From contig BPHB01000001.1 in NCBI GenBank assembly GCA_026003335.1, forward strand, positions 1,572,591 through 1,636,590: a DNA stretch of 64,000 nucleotides. The letters are read 5' to 3'. The position numbers were made by a program, and so were the translations under genes. Numbering within the stretch: position 1 is the stretch's first letter; each line of letters begins with the position of its first letter. Origin of the DNA: Chitinophagales bacterium. GTDB taxonomy: Bacteria; Bacteroidota; Bacteroidia; Chitinophagales; CAIOSU01. This document shows, piece by piece, positions 28,217 through 37,479 of the stretch. The notes under the pieces are model-generated. The model searched no databases, had not been told where the DNA came from, and saw only the letters and a program-made list of their open reading frames with translations.

Positions 28217-28224
28217 TACTTTTG
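28217..28224 (+). promoter_or_regulatory. Bacteroidota -7 element (TACTTTTG)
   Basis: Exact TAnnTTTG match 21 bases before the ATG at 28246, in a 68-bp AT-rich gap. No clear TTG upstream at the expected spacing. Confidence 0.4.
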
Positions 28225-28245
28225 CCGGAAGCTTGCCGTACGTAA

Positions 28246-29010
28246 ATGAACGCCTATCTGGAAAAAATTATTAAGGAAAAAAAATTTACCGATGCCCAAG
28301 GCAACGTGATTGAACTCAACTGGAATGTACCCGTGGAGGAAGGGTTAAAACTTCAGGAACTGATCACGCAATATCAGGTTGCCACCTCGCTGGAAATCGG
28401 CACGGCTTATGGTATCTCTTCTATTTTCATCTGTGAAGCGATAAGCAGGCAAGCAGGCGCACATCATATTACCATTGATCCTTTTCAGGAATCATTCTTT
28501 AAAAACAACGGCTTATACAACATCCGGCAGGCAGGCTACGGCAACCTGCTGGAAGCTTATAATGACTACTCCTATTTCGTACTTCCGGATTTACTGCGGA
28601 AAAAAACGGTTGTAGATTTCATCTTCATTGATGGATATCACACTTTTGATTATGCCTTTGTAGATTTCTTTTTTTCGGATTTGCTGTTGAAACCGGGAGG
28701 CCTTCTGGTTATAGATGATACCGATTGGCCGGCAGTAAAAAAGGTTTGCGAATATATTGTTACCAATCGGGCATACAAGCTAATTTATCCATCTCCGAGA
28801 AATATAGGCTCTCCTTCGTGGAAACACCACATTGTTATAAGCCTGTTTAGCAAAGCCGGCAGAGCACACCTGCTGGAAGAACGATATCGGAAATTTGAAG
28901 AATACAGACCTGTGTTGGAATTGCCGCTTTCAGCCAGATTTCTGGCATTCCGTAAACTATGCGATGATCATGAGTTCAGAAAAGAAGAAACTTTTCATAA
29001 AAACTTTTAA
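28246..29010 (+). CDS. Class I SAM-dependent methyltransferase (Methyltransf_24 type)
   Basis: 254 residues. SAM-binding motif LEIGTAYGISSIFI near 45-60, then VDFIFIDGYHTFDYAFVDF and LLKPGGLLVIDDTDW, which match the Methyltransf_24/CmcI-like group found in glycan and antibiotic clusters. It may methylate a sugar hydroxyl in the cytoplasm, but the acceptor is not evident. It is the second methyltransferase of the cluster and unrelated in detail to the one beside Wzt. The next gene starts 17 bases after its stop. Confidence 0.85.
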   Translation: MNAYLEKIIKEKKFTDAQGNVIELNWNVPVEEGLKLQELITQYQVATSLEIGTAYGISSIFICEAISRQAGAHHITIDPFQESFFKNNGLYNIRQAGYGNLLEAYNDYSYFVLPDLLRKKTVVDFIFIDGYHTFDYAFVDFFFSDLLLKPGGLLVIDDTDWPAVKKVCEYIVTNRAYKLIYPSPRNIGSPSWKHHIVISLFSKAGRAHLLEERYRKFEEYRPVLELPLSARFLAFRKLCDDHEFRKEETFHKNF

Positions 29011-29026
29011 CCCCCCCTGAACTGCC

Positions 29027-30046
29027 TTGTTAAAACTACCCTTTAAGATAGCCTTGATAGGAGCCGGTGGTGTTGCCCGGCATGGTCACTTACCGGTTCT
29101 GCGGAATTGCCCGGATTGCCACCTGAGTGTAGTAATTGACCCTTCAGAGGCTGCGCTGCAAGCAGTAAAAAAGGAGTTTACCCATGTGCGCCTTTACCGT
29201 TCCCTGGAGGAAGCGGATCTTGATAAAATTGATTGCGCTATTGTCTGCTCTCCCAGCGTATTGCATTATGCCCACACGCGCTTTTTGCTGGAAAAAGGCA
29301 TGCATGTGCTTTGTGAAAAACCGCTGGGTATTTATGCCCGCGAGGCCAAGGAGCTGGTAAGCCTTGCTGAAAAGAAAAAACTGGTGTTGCAGGCCGGATA
29401 CAATCGCAGATATCAGCCGGTGGCCCTTTTTCTGGCAAAGGCTGTACATTCCGGCACCTATGGTCCGCTGGTAAGAGTTGTAGCTCGCGGGGGCAGCATA
29501 GCCCGTGGGCTTAGCGAAGCCATCCTGAACCCGCAGCTGAGCGGAGGTGGTGTTCTCATGGATTATGGAGTGCATTTTATTGACCGTCTTTGTTCATGGT
29601 TTGATGAGCTGGAGGTAATCTCCTGTAAAACCGACAGCGAGGGAGGAGCAGAGGCCAATGCACACGTCACCCTGCGGGGCAGCAATCGCTGGAGCGCACA
29701 GGTGCCCGTAGAGCTTTCTATGAGCTGGACAACCGAAATGGGCGACACCTTTACCCTGGAATTTCACAATGTGACTATTAAGTGTACTATCAATAACGGC
29801 AATCAGTATTATATTGCCCATCATCGCAAGCAAACGCCCTTATTAAAAAATATTTACAAAGACGAACTCCGCACATTACGCGGACCTCAACTCAACATCA
29901 TGGAGCAGCAGTGGCAGGAATTCATGCAGCGACTCAGCGGCCATGCAGCCGGACCGTCTTCCCTTCAGGATGCCATTCGGACAACGGCAGTGGCAGAAAG
30001 CTGTTATACAATGAAGGAAAAGTTACATCTGGCCTACGGATATTGA
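29027..30046 (+). CDS. Gfo/Idh/MocA family oxidoreductase
   Basis: 339 residues, beginning with TTG at 29027 (LKLPFKIALIGAGGVARHGH). The N-terminal Rossmann fold has GAGGVARHGH, and CEKPLGIYAREA carries the catalytic-region EKP motif of the family. The C-terminal domain has GGGVLMDYGVHFIDRL. Members oxidise or reduce sugar C3/C4 positions with NAD(P); in polysaccharide clusters they help make keto or amino sugars. An SDR follows six bases after the stop, and the two may act in the same nucleotide-sugar pathway. The exact substrate is unknown. Confidence 0.88.
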   Translation: MLKLPFKIALIGAGGVARHGHLPVLRNCPDCHLSVVIDPSEAALQAVKKEFTHVRLYRSLEEADLDKIDCAIVCSPSVLHYAHTRFLLEKGMHVLCEKPLGIYAREAKELVSLAEKKKLVLQAGYNRRYQPVALFLAKAVHSGTYGPLVRVVARGGSIARGLSEAILNPQLSGGGVLMDYGVHFIDRLCSWFDELEVISCKTDSEGGAEANAHVTLRGSNRWSAQVPVELSMSWTTEMGDTFTLEFHNVTIKCTINNGNQYYIAHHRKQTPLLKNIYKDELRTLRGPQLNIMEQQWQEFMQRLSGHAAGPSSLQDAIRTTAVAESCYTMKEKLHLAYGY

Positions 30047-30052
30047 TTGAAC

Positions 30053-31180
30053 ATGAAAGCAGCAGTTATTGGAGGAGCCGGAGAAATAGGCTCACGAATA
30101 GCACAAAGTTTTTTAACATCAGGTCAACCGGTGCGAATTGTTGGCCGTCAGCGCAGCCCGCGGCTCGCCAGATGGAGTAATGTTGAATTCATAGCTCTGG
30201 AACTGCCAGCCAGCCGGCAGCACCTGGAGGAAGCACTTGCCGGATGTGATGCCGTGGTAAATTGTGTTGTAGATAAAAAACCTTTTGAAAGTGATGAAAT
30301 CAGCATTCGTAGTAATGTAGAAGGGCTGTGCGCCCTGCTGGAAGCAGCGATGGCACAGGGAATAAAAAAGTTTATCCATCTGAGCACGATTGCCGTGCTG
30401 CCACCCCGCCTGACCCGCCTGGATAATCTGTATGATTACTCCAAAGAAACCGATTGGTATTCCCGGGTAAAAATTGCAACCGAAAAAGCTGCTTTAGAAT
30501 ATCGCTCACGTCTGGATTTATGTATTGTTCGTCCAGGCATCGTTTACGGCCCCTATCTGCATTGGTCTCGCATGGCTTTTTTCAAAACTCAGCAATACCG
30601 GGTGATTGTTCCGGCAAATCCGGAGTCTGTTTGTCATGCCATCCATGTGGATGACCTGGTGCAACTAATACGCCATCTGCTGCACTTACCACAGAAATTG
30701 CCTGAGCTTATGCATGCGGTAAACCCCGAGGTCATTACCTGGAAAGACTTTTACGCAAAACATGCCCATGCCCTCGGCTGGTATGATAATGTAGTGGGGG
30801 AATTACCAGAACACACAATTCGGAGTTATCATGATCTGCAAAAACGACTCCAGGAAGAGGGTCCTCCCTTGGCTACCCGCGTGCTGCAAAAATTGAGAGG
30901 CATGTATCATCAACTGCCAGCTCCGCTCACGCAAAATCGGGTTTCGGTGAAAACCATTGAGGTGCTGAAAGTGCTTTACCACGGCCTGCCGTTTTATACC
31001 CGGCTTTTGCTGCCTCCTCCGAAAGAAGACCTCCTGCCCAATGCATTTGAATTGGAGCTTTACTCTTCTACCGCCCGGTTCACCCCTGCCCTCACCGGCT
31101 GCGAGCAGGGTTTTACTTACGAAATTCCCTTTACGGAGGGAGTCAGAATGGCAGCAGCATGGTGGAACTTTCAGATTTAA
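30053..31180 (+). CDS. NAD-dependent epimerase/dehydratase (extended SDR)
   Basis: 375 residues from ATG 30053; a TTG at 30047 would add two residues. The NAD-binding motif is GGAGEIGSRIAQS at residues 7-19. Motifs HLSTIAVLPP and YSKETDWYSRVKIATEKAAL resemble the extended-SDR Ser/Tyr/Lys region but with an altered YxxxK spacing, so activity cannot be taken for granted. RPGIVYGPYLHW is typical of sugar epimerases/dehydratases, and VDDLVQLIRHLL follows. It follows the Gfo/Idh/MocA gene by six bases. It probably modifies a nucleotide sugar in the cytoplasm. Confidence 0.82.
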   Translation: MKAAVIGGAGEIGSRIAQSFLTSGQPVRIVGRQRSPRLARWSNVEFIALELPASRQHLEEALAGCDAVVNCVVDKKPFESDEISIRSNVEGLCALLEAAMAQGIKKFIHLSTIAVLPPRLTRLDNLYDYSKETDWYSRVKIATEKAALEYRSRLDLCIVRPGIVYGPYLHWSRMAFFKTQQYRVIVPANPESVCHAIHVDDLVQLIRHLLHLPQKLPELMHAVNPEVITWKDFYAKHAHALGWYDNVVGELPEHTIRSYHDLQKRLQEEGPPLATRVLQKLRGMYHQLPAPLTQNRVSVKTIEVLKVLYHGLPFYTRLLLPPPKEDLLPNAFELELYSSTARFTPALTGCEQGFTYEIPFTEGVRMAAAWWNFQI

Positions 31181-31214
31181 CATGTATGTTCAGATGCTTA
31201 GCTTGTAAAGCTCC

Positions 31215-32270
31215 ATGAAGCTTGCCTATATCATTTTATCCCATAAAGCCCCCTACCAGCTGGCGCGACTGGTTTCCCGCCTGCATGACGAAGGAGTAAC
31301 CTTTGTCATTCACCTGTGTCGCAACATGCAGCGGGAAGATTACCGCAAAACGCGGGAGCTCTTAAAGTCTTACAGCAACGTATTTTTCTGCAAACGTGAA
31401 GATGGCTCATGGGGCGAATTCGGGATTACCCAGGCCGTTCTAAACGGCATGGAACTGCTGCTGCATCATAGGATAGATTTTGATTATCTGAACGTACTCA
31501 GCGGAAATGATTACCCGATTAAGTCTAATGCATACCTGAGAAATTTCTTTGAGAACAACAAAGGCCGCCAGTTTCTGTGGGTCCTGCCGGTGTATGATTA
31601 CATTCCTCTGGGCTTGCCGGAGGGTCAAATCTACGGTGAAGGATGGAAAGGCTACGTGCATCCGTGGGGCTCTGAGCACCGGTTTCTGCGCTTTGAAAAA
31701 TACTGGTACAGTATGCTGGGTGAACGGCTCATGATTATTCCGGAAACCCGTTTTCTGAATAAGCCACTGTGGAATGTGCTGAAAATTTTTCTATATAACC
31801 TGCCTGCATATTATCGGCAGAAAAAAGTCAGACGGGAATTTTTACTTATGCTTCTTAGTCTTACCCACCAAAGAAAAAGGGAAACGCCACAGGGATTTAC
31901 ACCTTATGCAGGGTCGCAATGGTTTTCTGTTACGCGTGACTGCACAGAGTATATTGTTCATACAGCAAGGCAACATCCGGAGTTAAAAAAATTCTTTAAG
32001 CATACGCTGCTGTCTGATGAATCCTTTTTCTCCACTATTTTAGCGCATTCACCCTACATGCTACAGCTGGCACAATGCAACTACCGCTATATCCGCTGGT
32101 CGGGCAGCGGTCCGCGTACACATCCGGTAATTCTGACCCGTGAGGATCTGCCGGCCCTCAAGGCATCTGACAAGCTTTTCGCCAGAAAATTTGACATATC
32201 TGTTGACAGTACCATTCTTGATTTAATTGACCGGGAAATTCTTTTTAAGTCGCGGGAACATGAGCCTTAA
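31215..32270 (+). CDS. GT14 (core-2/I-branching type) glycosyltransferase
   Basis: 351 residues. The start KLAYIILSHKAPYQLARLVSRL and the internal NVLSGNDYPIKSNAYL match the core-2/I-branching family (GT14), with GSQWFSVTRDCTEYI and SDESFFSTIL further on. The eukaryotic members add beta-1,6-linked GlcNAc branches; bacterial members in surface-glycan clusters are mostly uncharacterised, so a branching role is only an inference. No signal peptide or membrane anchor is seen, so it is probably cytoplasmic. It overlaps the start of the next gene by 11 bases. Confidence 0.88.
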   Translation: MKLAYIILSHKAPYQLARLVSRLHDEGVTFVIHLCRNMQREDYRKTRELLKSYSNVFFCKREDGSWGEFGITQAVLNGMELLLHHRIDFDYLNVLSGNDYPIKSNAYLRNFFENNKGRQFLWVLPVYDYIPLGLPEGQIYGEGWKGYVHPWGSEHRFLRFEKYWYSMLGERLMIIPETRFLNKPLWNVLKIFLYNLPAYYRQKKVRREFLLMLLSLTHQRKRETPQGFTPYAGSQWFSVTRDCTEYIVHTARQHPELKKFFKHTLLSDESFFSTILAHSPYMLQLAQCNYRYIRWSGSGPRTHPVILTREDLPALKASDKLFARKFDISVDSTILDLIDREILFKSREHEP

Positions 32271-33555
32271 ATCGTGGTTGCTGCAAAGAGAAAAATCCAG
32301 TTTTTTCGCCAGCTTCCTGCTGCTGATGGTGCATCTCTTTAAACACACACCTCACAAAGCAAAGCTGCTGGTTCATGGTGCGGGATATCTTATGGGTTAC
32401 TACTGGTGGACAGAATCTCTGATTGCCGTAGGTCGTCTGAATCGTATAAGAGAAAAATTATGGATGATCAAACTCAGGAAAAGAATAGCTCGCATTTTTC
32501 TGAAAAAATATCTGCATGAAGTGGCTCTTCCGGCTAATCTTCAGTTGAAACATCGGCATCTTTTCCTGAATAATAATTTCTATCTGCTCAAGCCCCTGCA
32601 CGTAATGCCTCTTAAAAATCACTATGTCTACCTGACTGCTTACCTGGGTATCGTGTTTGGAAACTTGAAAATTGTTAAAGAGTCTGTTCATGGCAGATGG
32701 GACAGGCGCAACACCCGGATTCTTCACGGCTACTACCGGGAAGTCATGGATGCCTTTCTGCGTGCCCGTCATCAAAGCGGCCGTTTGATTGAGCTGAACG
32801 ACCACCGTCAGTATTTACTTGCTCACCATTGGTTTAACTATTATCACTGGCTAACGGAAACAGTGCTGCGGCTGTGGATAGTGCGTAACCGCCTGAATGA
32901 ATATACCATTCTGCTGCCTGAATCATTTAAACATGTTTCTTTTGTACAGCACACGCTGCAGGCGTTGGAGGTCAAGCAGGTGCTCTATCTTCCGGAAGGA
33001 GCCATAGTGTATGTGAAAAACCTTACCCTCGTAGAAAACAAACCCTACTGTGGTCACTATTTCCCTGAATATACTCAAGAAATCAGAGCTTTATTTTCAG
33101 ATTATGCCAGCCGCCAGTCTGTGCATACCATTAATCCGGCAGATAGTATCTATTTCAGTCGCAAAAAGGCTGGCAGGAGAAAACTGGTCAACGAAGAGGA
33201 AGCCGAACGCCTGCTGACCGATCACGGATTCCGGATTATCTGTCCGGAAGACTTATCATTCATAGAACAGATAGAGCTGATGAAGAAAGCAAAATTTCTT
33301 GTAGGAATACATGGGGCGGCTCTGACTAATATGCTGTTCATGCCTCCGGGAGGAAAGGTATTGGAGATGCACAGGTCAATACTCAGCAAGGAGGATTTAC
33401 ACAGTGATGTGTACTGGAAGCTGGCTGTTGCCTCCGGACATCAGTATTATTATCAGTTTTGCGATCCCATGCATCCGCAGGAAGATTTTTTTACTGCAGA
33501 TCTGATAGCCGACATTCCCCTGCTGCGCAGGAATCTGGAAAAATTACACCTGTAA
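32260..33555 (+). CDS. Glycosyltransferase family 61 (DUF563)
   Basis: 431 residues from ATG 32260, an 11-base overlap with the GT14 gene; an in-frame ATG at 32227 would add 11 residues. The DUF563 domain shows NYYHWLTETVLRLW, IYFSRKKAGRRKLVNE and VGIHGAALTNMLFMPPGG with LEMH, all GT61 hallmarks. Known members add xylose or GlcNAc in plants and animals; bacterial ones are poorly known. It is the last gene of the polysaccharide cluster and ends five bases from the convergent E1 gene. Confidence 0.88.
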   Translation: MSLKSWLLQREKSSFFASFLLLMVHLFKHTPHKAKLLVHGAGYLMGYYWWTESLIAVGRLNRIREKLWMIKLRKRIARIFLKKYLHEVALPANLQLKHRHLFLNNNFYLLKPLHVMPLKNHYVYLTAYLGIVFGNLKIVKESVHGRWDRRNTRILHGYYREVMDAFLRARHQSGRLIELNDHRQYLLAHHWFNYYHWLTETVLRLWIVRNRLNEYTILLPESFKHVSFVQHTLQALEVKQVLYLPEGAIVYVKNLTLVENKPYCGHYFPEYTQEIRALFSDYASRQSVHTINPADSIYFSRKKAGRRKLVNEEEAERLLTDHGFRIICPEDLSFIEQIELMKKAKFLVGIHGAALTNMLFMPPGGKVLEMHRSILSKEDLHSDVYWKLAVASGHQYYYQFCDPMHPQEDFFTADLIADIPLLRRNLEKLHL

Positions 33556-33560
33556 AAACA

Positions 33561-35555
33561 TCAGTATTCCAAAAGCTCTTTCAGCTGGGTTTTGAAGCGC
33601 TCCCGAGGCAAAAAGTTCCACTCCAGTGCAGAAGCAAAAGGTACCGGAGTATCCAGAGAAGCCGATCGTACAACAGGAGCATCCAGATATTCAAAACAAT
33701 GCTCACTGATCCACGCGGCTATTTCCGCACCGATGCCTCCGGTTAAGGTGTCTTCATGCAGGATAATGACTTTTCCGGTCTTTTTCACTGAGTCAGCTAT
33801 AGAAGCATAATCCAGGGGGAGGAGAGTTCGCAAATCAAGCAGATCTGCCGACACGTTAAGTTCAAGGAGCGCCTGCCGTGCCCAGTGCACCCCTAATCCG
33901 TAGGTAATAACCGAAACATCTTTACCTTCAGCAATAAGTTTTGCCTTGCCGATTTCTTCGGTGTAATATTCTTCGGGAATTTCATCGGCCACGCTGCGAT
34001 AAAGAAATTTATGCTCAAAAAACATCACCGGATTCGGGTCTTCAATAGATGCCAGCAACAAACCCTTGGCATCATAGGGAGAAGAGGGATAAACCACCTT
34101 CAGTCCGGGAGTATGAAAAAACCAGGCTTCATTGGACTGAGAATGAAATGGCCCTGCTCCCACCCCGGCTCCCGTAGGCATGCGCACCACCACATCAGCA
34201 TGCTGACCCCACCGATAATGCGACTTAGCCAGATTGTTTACTATCTGCGTAAATCCGGATGATACGAAATCAGCAAATTGCATTTCAATAACGGATTTCA
34301 TTCCGGCAATGGATAGTCCGAGTCCGGCTCCTAATATTCCTGACTCGCACAAAGGAGTGTTGCGCACACGTTCCTTTCCAAACTCTTTCACAAAACTTTC
34401 GGTTACTTTAAACACACCTCCATATTCGGCAATATCCTGCCCCATCAGCACCAGATTGGGATACCTGCGCATGGCGAGGCGCAATGCGTCCGATATGGCA
34501 TCCACAAATCGCTTTTCGCTCCAGGCAGATCCCGAGGGGACAATTTTCACTTGCGGGAAAGGCCGGTAAACGTCTTCCAGCTCCCTGTGGGTGTCGGGCT
34601 CGGCTGCAGGTGCTGCAAAAGCTATTTTCAAAGCCCGCTCTATAGATTCATCTATATCTGCCTGAATTTCGTTCTTCAGTGAGGCTGTAAGCACTCCTTC
34701 TTCCAGCAGAAATTGCTCATAGTTTGTAACCGGATCTTTTCTTCCCCACTCTTCAAAATATTCTTTAGGTACATATTTTACACCAGAAGCCTCTTCGTGG
34801 CCGCGCATGCGGAAGGTCAGACATTCTACCAGCCAGGGCTCCGGTTTATGCCTGATTGCATCGGCTATATGACTGATGTGATGATACACATCCAGAAGAT
34901 TGTTGCCATCAATCTGAAGAGCTTGCATCCCATAGCCCGCACCCCTGTCAATAAGATTTTTGCAATGATATTGCTCCTGAACCGGAGTGGATAAGGCGTA
35001 TCCGTTGTTTTCAATAATAAAAATCACAGGCAACTGCCACACCGAAGCTACATTTAATGCCTCATGGAAATCACCTTCGCTGGTACCTCCTTCTCCGGTA
35101 AAAACAACACATACTTTTTTTTCCCCTTTCATTTTATAAGCCAGGGCAATGCCGTTTGCAACATTTAGCTGCGGCCCAAGATGAGAAATCATGCCTACAA
35201 TATGATAGGCATTCGTGCCGAAATGAAAAGAACGCTCGCGGCCTTTTGAAAAGCCCCCGGGTTTACCCTGCCATTGCATGAACAGGCGCTCCAGTGGAAG
35301 TCCTCTGGAAGTAAATACACCCAGATTGCGGTGAAGTGGAAGGATATATTCATCTTTCTGCAGGGCTTTGGTCACTCCCACGGAAATAGCTTCCTGTCCA
35401 ATACCTGAAAACCATTTACTTATACGTCCCTGACGTAGCAGCAATAACATCTTTTCTTCAATCCGCCTGGGGAGCAGAATACCCTGGTATAGGTCCAGCA
35501 GTTGCTCATCGGAAAGCGACTGACGGTCAAATTTCATAACAGGAGCAGAAAGCAT
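33561..35555 (-). CDS. 2-oxoacid dehydrogenase E1, fused alpha and beta subunits
   Basis: 664 residues from ATG 35555; an ATG at 35579 adds eight basic residues, and 35537 is also possible. The alpha part carries the thiamine-diphosphate motif GEGGTSEG...ENN (about 154-184 in this numbering), preceded by GIGQEAISVG. From about 350 the beta part follows (LMGQDIAEYGGVFKVT; RMPTGAGVGAGPFHSQS; FLPRERF near the end). The fused layout and these motifs fit the branched-chain 2-oxoacid or related dehydrogenase E1 of Bacteroidota, which decarboxylates the oxoacid and acylates lipoyl-E2. E2 and E3 are not in the window. A J-protein gene lies 48 bases upstream. Confidence 0.88.
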   Translation of the reverse strand: MLSAPVMKFDRQSLSDEQLLDLYQGILLPRRIEEKMLLLLRQGRISKWFSGIGQEAISVGVTKALQKDEYILPLHRNLGVFTSRGLPLERLFMQWQGKPGGFSKGRERSFHFGTNAYHIVGMISHLGPQLNVANGIALAYKMKGEKKVCVVFTGEGGTSEGDFHEALNVASVWQLPVIFIIENNGYALSTPVQEQYHCKNLIDRGAGYGMQALQIDGNNLLDVYHHISHIADAIRHKPEPWLVECLTFRMRGHEEASGVKYVPKEYFEEWGRKDPVTNYEQFLLEEGVLTASLKNEIQADIDESIERALKIAFAAPAAEPDTHRELEDVYRPFPQVKIVPSGSAWSEKRFVDAISDALRLAMRRYPNLVLMGQDIAEYGGVFKVTESFVKEFGKERVRNTPLCESGILGAGLGLSIAGMKSVIEMQFADFVSSGFTQIVNNLAKSHYRWGQHADVVVRMPTGAGVGAGPFHSQSNEAWFFHTPGLKVVYPSSPYDAKGLLLASIEDPNPVMFFEHKFLYRSVADEIPEEYYTEEIGKAKLIAEGKDVSVITYGLGVHWARQALLELNVSADLLDLRTLLPLDYASIADSVKKTGKVIILHEDTLTGGIGAEIAAWISEHCFEYLDAPVVRSASLDTPVPFASALEWNFLPRERFKTQLKELLEY

Positions 35556-35603
35556 AATTTGCCTGCGTTTTCTTTGCAAATTAGTCTTCTGCCGCTTTCC
35601 GTG

Positions 35604-36443
35604 TTATTTCTCTAAAGGACTGCGTCCTTGCAGTGCTCCGCTGGAAAGTTTCACCCGTGACTCATCCGGTATATTTGCCGGGAACTCAGCAAAGCGGCTT
35701 TGCACGCTCTCCCGGGAGTAAAAATACGTGCCGGCCTCCCATCCCTCGGGCCATCCCGTGTAGGGACGTACGTTAAACCTGTAAATATTGTATGCGATCA
35801 GCACTATGTAAAAAATGATGAGGAATCCTACCAAGGCTGACTGAAACCTTTCAAACATCGTTGCGGGACGATACCAGATTTGTTCGGGAGGATAGTTTAC
35901 CTTAATCATCCGTGTTCCGGAAAGAAACTTTGTGTTCCCCGCAATATATCCTGCAGGACCCACTTTAATATAGCCGGCTATTTTGGGCTTCAGCACATAA
36001 CGAATACATATATGATCGCCCGAGCTGTCAGATATCTTTCTGATAACCGGACCTTCTACCACATGAAACCAGTGAATACCACTGAGAAAGACATTCTGCA
36101 GTTGATCATATACATAAATCTCTGCCTCCAGGGTTTCTTCCAGAGTCAGCATGCGTTTACGGACATACAATTTCACTCTGTCAGAACGTATAGTGACACG
36201 CCTGAGGAGAGAAAATGATTCAGCAGAAATGCCTTTTCTTTTTCTGTCATAGAGTTGTCGTAATTGGCGGTTAGTCAAAACTTCATAGGCTTTGCTCACA
36301 GCAGCAAAGAACTCCATGGCATTTTCACCCGGATTACGGTCAGGATGGTAACGCAGAGCCAGCTTGCGGAAAGCAGATTTAATCTGGTCCGTAGAAGCGT
36401 CTTCAGAAACACCCAAAATATGATAATAGTCTGAACTACCCAT
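35604..36443 (-). CDS. J-domain membrane protein
   Basis: 279 residues from ATG 36443; an ATG four codons earlier (36455) is possible. Residues 5-70 are a J-domain ([12 protein letters not shown], catalytic His33-Pro-Asp, AYEVLTN), which stimulates an Hsp70 ATPase. The G/F region and zinc fingers of DnaJ are absent, so it is a class III J-protein. A beta-rich middle is followed by one membrane helix ([21 protein letters not shown]) and a short tail. It probably recruits DnaK to a membrane client. The client is not evident, though the E1 gene follows on the same strand. Confidence 0.82.
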   Translation of the reverse strand: MGSSDYYHILGVSEDASTDQIKSAFRKLALRYHPDRNPGENAMEFFAAVSKAYEVLTNRQLRQLYDRKRKGISAESFSLLRRVTIRSDRVKLYVRKRMLTLEETLEAEIYVYDQLQNVFLSGIHWFHVVEGPVIRKISDSSGDHICIRYVLKPKIAGYIKVGPAGYIAGNTKFLSGTRMIKVNYPPEQIWYRPATMFERFQSALVGFLIIFYIVLIAYNIYRFNVRPYTGWPEGWEAGTYFYSRESVQSRFAEFPANIPDESRVKLSSGALQGRSPLEK

Positions 36444-36625
36444 ACTACAAAGCATTTCTTACAAGCAACTCTCTGCTTATACCAAATTACAAAACGATTG
36501 GTAGAATCTAAAGAAGAATACACCGTACAATGCAGGGACCATAAATCATCGCAAAAATGCATACATCCCCAACTTACAGAAGCCGTAGCTTGCCTGCATA
36601 AGCGCATCAAAACCGCATCCCCATG

Positions 36626-36844
36626 TCAGCAACACTTCTCCCCGGAATGTTTTTGCACCGGTGGACAGGCTACCGTGCCATACGAGCAAAAGACACAACA
36701 GTCCCCTTCTTTCGGTTTGAGGATTGCATGGCAATTCCGACATTCATAAAAATACTGACAAGCATCTGTGGGCATTGTTTCCTTATTTTGATGGCCACAT
36801 GCCGGGCAGGTGATGGTAGATTCCAGTATGACTGAGTTCTTCAT
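36626..36844 (-). CDS. GDCCVxC-family small cysteine protein
   Basis: 72 residues. Zinc-ribbon-like CPACGH and CRNCHA pairs are followed by GDCCVFCSYGTVACPP, the signature of the GDCCVxC (seleno)protein family; here the position that can be selenocysteine is a normal cysteine. Ten cysteines in 72 residues point to metal or thiol chemistry. It is the last gene of the ArsR-merTP unit, sharing one base of its ATG with the stop of merTP (TAATG), so a role in mercury or another soft metal is likely. The biochemical function of the family is not established. Confidence 0.82.
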   Translation of the reverse strand: MKNSVILESTITCPACGHQNKETMPTDACQYFYECRNCHAILKPKEGDCCVFCSYGTVACPPVQKHSGEKCC

Positions 36845-37479
36845 TATTCTGTAATGTTATAATTCTTTACCTTATATCCTGTTTCGTTTACGGCCTTCAC
36901 TACTTCATCGACAGTGGTCTTCGTCTTGTCAAATTTTACCGTTGCCCTGCCGGTTTTGTAATCCGCTGAGGCATCAATGACCCCGGGCAGTTGTGCTACC
37001 GCATGCTTCACATGCTCCTCGCAGGCCGTGCAGGTCATGCCTGCTATTTCAAAATTGGCCTGCTCAATATTGTTTGATTCCACCACAATCACCTGAGCTT
37101 TGGATTTGGGGTAAAAAATTTTGGCATAGTAAGGGAAGGCCAGCATCAGGGCTGCAAAAACCGTGACGATGCCCAGAAATTTTTTTGATTGCCAGAAGGA
37201 GGGCTTTTCATCTTCTTCACAGGCACACTCGATTTCTTCTTTAGTTCGCGGTTTTAGCTTCTGATACCAGGCAAAGCCCAGCACCAATACGGTTACGCCC
37301 ATCAGATAAGGCCTTGCCGGCTCCAACCATGAGAAAGCAGATGCCATGCCGCTGACTCCGGCTATTAAGGCAAGTACAGGCGTGATGCAGCAAAGCGAGG
37401 CGGCAAAGGCCGTTAAAATGCCTGTTCCGATCAATCCATTTGTGTTACCGGTTTTTGGTGATGATGTTTGTGTGTTCAT
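36844..37479 (-). CDS. merTP: Mercuric transport protein MerTP (MerT-MerP fusion)
   Basis: 211 residues. A MerT-like part with membrane helices carries the vicinal pair Cys30-Cys31 (SLCCITP) in the first helix and a second pair C85/C87 (ECACEE) in the cytoplasmic loop. After a further helix near 105-120 comes an HMA domain with GMTCTAC (Cys150, Cys153), the MerP-like metal-binding part facing the periplasm. The protein moves Hg(II) into the cytoplasm for reduction by MerA, but no merA is in the window. It overlaps the ArsR gene by four bases (ATGA) and the GDCCVxC gene by one. Confidence 0.88.
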   Translation of the reverse strand: MNTQTSSPKTGNTNGLIGTGILTAFAASLCCITPVLALIAGVSGMASAFSWLEPARPYLMGVTVLVLGFAWYQKLKPRTKEEIECACEEDEKPSFWQSKKFLGIVTVFAALMLAFPYYAKIFYPKSKAQVIVVESNNIEQANFEIAGMTCTACEEHVKHAVAQLPGVIDASADYKTGRATVKFDKTKTTVDEVVKAVNETGYKVKNYNITE

